NCBI GenBank assembly: GCA_000702085.1
Contig: JNKP01000001.1
Location: 682,001 to 746,000, forward strand
Length of the DNA stretch: 64,000 bases
DNA from: Lachnospiraceae bacterium P6A3
Lineage (GTDB): Bacteria > Bacillota > Clostridia > Lachnospirales > Lachnospiraceae
Direction: 5' to 3'
Position numbers and translations under genes: made by a program
Notes under the pieces: model-generated
Seen by the model: the letters and a program-made list of their open reading frames with translations, nothing else
Databases searched by the model: none
Told to the model about the DNA's origin: nothing
Shown here: piece by piece, positions 62,271-64,000 of the stretch
Numbering within the stretch: position 1 is the stretch's first letter
How the letters are laid out: each line of letters opens with the position of its first letter

Positions 62271-63119
62271 TCAGCCGTATTTCTTCATATTGTTCATGAT
62301 CTCCCTAATACGATTGAACCGGACCGCCTTACCGGAATTGAGAAATCTCAAAGCCTCAATCCTTTTATTCATCGGATATGTTCCTACATATTTCATTGCC
62401 CAATTCGTAAATCCGATTTTTTTCTCATTCAGATCTTTTCTCGAAAAAGGATGAACCGAATGTAATCTTTCTATAACAAAATCCGCATCATAAGCCGGAG
62501 TATCAGGTTCAGATATTTCCAGACAAGTAACCAGTTCATCCGAGACATCCTCCGAATTGGTCTTTATCGGAGGCAGACTTCCGACAGCGCTTCCGCATGG
62601 AAAAAATCTTACTCCGGGTATATCCGGATCCCCCAAAGCCACGGCAAAGCTGAAAGGAATATCATTATGAGCACGATCAAACGGAAGAGAGTATTCCACA
62701 TTGTGTTCTTCCAGGTATTCGTCCAGCTCTTTTTCATAAAGGCATTTCATTTCATAGTACTCATCAAACGTATTGGTTCTCACATAAGCCATCAGTTTAT
62801 TAATCATAAGCCAGGCTGTCGGCATATACATCCAAGGTATAAACATGCCCTCAACGCTTGCACAAAGTGTATTATCCTCATCAACCCTGAGATTGAAGAT
62901 AACCCCTCCCTCTTCAAAAATCAGAAGGAATGAATTGTCGTTATACAGCGATTCCTGCCCGCCGGTTAAGCCATATTTCAGTATATTTTTGTTATGTCCG
63001 AATAAGATTTTTTCTATGCATTTTTTACTGCCTTCGGGTAACTCTTCCGGCCAGAAAACACTGCATCCTTCATCATTTTCCATAGAAAAGAAGCTTGAAT
63101 ATTTGATCATGTAACTCAT
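62271..63119 (-). CDS. Unknown 282-residue protein
   Basis: Not recognised. It appears soluble, with a mixed alpha/beta first two thirds and a basic C-terminal third (FSRKDLNEKKIGFTNWAMKY, NKRIEALRFLN). An AAGGAGG site precedes the ATG at 63119, which lies 13 bp after the stop of the upstream gene. Its style (SSFFSMENDEG at the start, Pro- and Asp-rich middle) resembles the next protein upstream, so both may belong to one structural set. Confidence 0.55.
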   Translation of the reverse strand: MSYMIKYSSFFSMENDEGCSVFWPEELPEGSKKCIEKILFGHNKNILKYGLTGGQESLYNDNSFLLIFEEGGVIFNLRVDEDNTLCASVEGMFIPWMYMPTAWLMINKLMAYVRTNTFDEYYEMKCLYEKELDEYLEEHNVEYSLPFDRAHNDIPFSFAVALGDPDIPGVRFFPCGSAVGSLPPIKTNSEDVSDELVTCLEISEPDTPAYDADFVIERLHSVHPFSRKDLNEKKIGFTNWAMKYVGTYPMNKRIEALRFLNSGKAVRFNRIREIMNNMKKYG

Positions 63120-63132
63120 TCTTTTAGCCTCC

Positions 63133-64000
63133 TTAATCCGTTTTATATCCCAACAAAGAGTATCTTTTTCTTATACGCATTTCTTCGAGCATCAATCTGT
63201 CCATTGAAACAGTTCCTTTGAAGAAGCGTTTCGAGCTTCTTAACACGCGATTATCTCCCGGCTTTTGAAGAATCCATTCGTAACTTTGCTGCTTCCTGCT
63301 CTCTTTATTAAATCTGATCAACAGATTCATCGATTCGTTCATAGATTCCTCGTGAGTATTCACATCAGCCTGTGTTAAATAGTTCATGACCGCTTCGAAT
63401 GAATCCGGCACATCATAATGTTTAGACGGATCATAATATTCATTAAATAACGCTTTCCCATAAACGGTTAATCCTTGTGCTTTATGTAATATCATTTCGG
63501 AATTGGGACCGAATACGCATCCGTATCCAAATTCATGATGTCTGATATCGGTTATTAGTTTTTTGAAAGCATCCGTGTTCAGTTCATCATTCAGAGGATA
63601 CTCATCAACGGGCAGTAACGGGTTTAAATTGTCTTCTATGTAATATCCGTCCTCCAAGCATTCTCCATCCAGGTAAAAACCATTCTTATAAATATCGATC
63701 AGAAGATCCGGGACGGCATATATTGCTCTGTTATCATTTCCTGAATACGAATATCCTCGTATCGAATAAATAGGCCTCCCCACATAATCCTCTCCGGGAG
63801 AAACAACCTGACAGGCAATAAATGTTGAATCTATCTTCATGAAAAAGACTATTTTCTCCCAGTCTATTGATTCTTCATCCCTCAATCCATCACGCAGAAA
63901 GATGAACTTCTGAATCAAAGGATAGAATTCACCCGGGAAGGATTCAGGTAACAGTTTCCAGCAGTAATCTGTCCTGAGATCTCTGCTGTATTCAAATAGG
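63133..64000 (-). CDS. Unknown protein, 5-prime end outside the window
   Basis: The reading frame is open from the window's right edge (64000) to the stop at 63133, at least 288 residues. A TTG at 63918 could be taken for a start, but the frame continues upstream without an ATG or a ribosome site, so the true start is outside. No family recognised; it has acidic and aromatic-rich segments and a basic C-terminus (SSKRFFKGTVSMD, MRIRKRYSLLG). Confidence 0.55.
   Translation of the reverse strand, partial: LFEYSRDLRTDYCWKLLPESFPGEFYPLIQKFIFLRDGLRDEESIDWEKIVFFMKIDSTFIACQVVSPGEDYVGRPIYSIRGYSYSGNDNRAIYAVPDLLIDIYKNGFYLDGECLEDGYYIEDNLNPLLPVDEYPLNDELNTDAFKKLITDIRHHEFGYGCVFGPNSEMILHKAQGLTVYGKALFNEYYDPSKHYDVPDSFEAVMNYLTQADVNTHEESMNESMNLLIRFNKESRKQQSYEWILQKPGDNRVLRSSKRFFKGTVSMDRLMLEEMRIRKRYSLLGYKTD

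Overview
The window looks like chromosome of an anaerobic Firmicute, most likely a Lachnospiraceae (Butyrivibrio-like) clostridium. Grounds: strong AGGAGG ribosome sites, TTGACA/TATAAT promoters, a Gram-positive LexA box, lipoprotein signal peptides, the mbl-flhO gene order known from Bacillus, a full anaerobic (cbi-type) cobalamin pathway, and clostridial proteins such as a flavoprotein-rubredoxin. Almost every gene is on the minus strand; only a small HTH regulator (33.8 kb) and one membrane protein (47.6 kb) are on plus. The taxonomic call is inference. Layout, read in the direction of minus-strand transcription within each block: 0-1.5 kb holds mbl and the start of a flagellar rod gene. 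23.1 to 2.6 kb is a roughly 20-kb cobalamin operon behind a promoter, a cobalamin riboswitch and a terminator. It encodes a CbiK-like surface lipoprotein (whose C-terminal domain is split off by a T9 tract), a NEAT-like/BtuF-like binding lipoprotein, a 0.55-kb array of 73-bp palindromic repeats, a BtuC permease, an unusual BtuD-CbiP fusion, cobT, cobU, cobS, a CobC-like phosphatase, cbiB, cobD, cbiC, cbiD, cbiF, cbiG, cbiH, a CbiJ-CbiE-CbiT fusion, cbiA and a small Cys-rich protein. No cbiL was found. Most neighbours overlap by 4 bp or sit within a few bases, so coupled translation is likely. 33.7 to 24.0 kb is a second same-strand run: a LexA-box promoter, a radical SAM protein of the spore-photoproduct-lyase type, a hybrid histidine kinase, a two-receiver regulator, uvrB and uvrA. 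34.4-46.8 kb is accessory: an acyltransferase, a MATE pump, the brnTA toxin-antitoxin pair, a REP-associated transposase, a secreted protein, xylB, higBA, and an HD-GYP/7TM sensor pair. This zone is seeded with related palindromes (REPINs) made of the same REP unit; two near-identical copies bracket brnTA plus the transposase. 46.8-53.7 kb holds superoxide dismutase, three polytopic membrane proteins, a three-gene HipBST toxin-antitoxin system with operator-like palindromes, and a flavin reductase-rubredoxin. 53.7-55.4 kb is a compact candidate RiPP locus: PqqD-like recognition protein, SPASM radical SAM enzyme, and a 42-residue precursor-like peptide too short for ordinary ORF calling, which lies between 26-bp inverted repeats. 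55.4-64 kb looks more AT-rich by eye and encodes mostly unrecognised proteins around a soluble VirD4/TraG-like ATPase, an AAA-like protein without a P-loop, a membrane-anchored HExxH protein and two lipoprotein/membrane proteins; it runs off the right edge. No rRNA, tRNA or CRISPR array was recognised.
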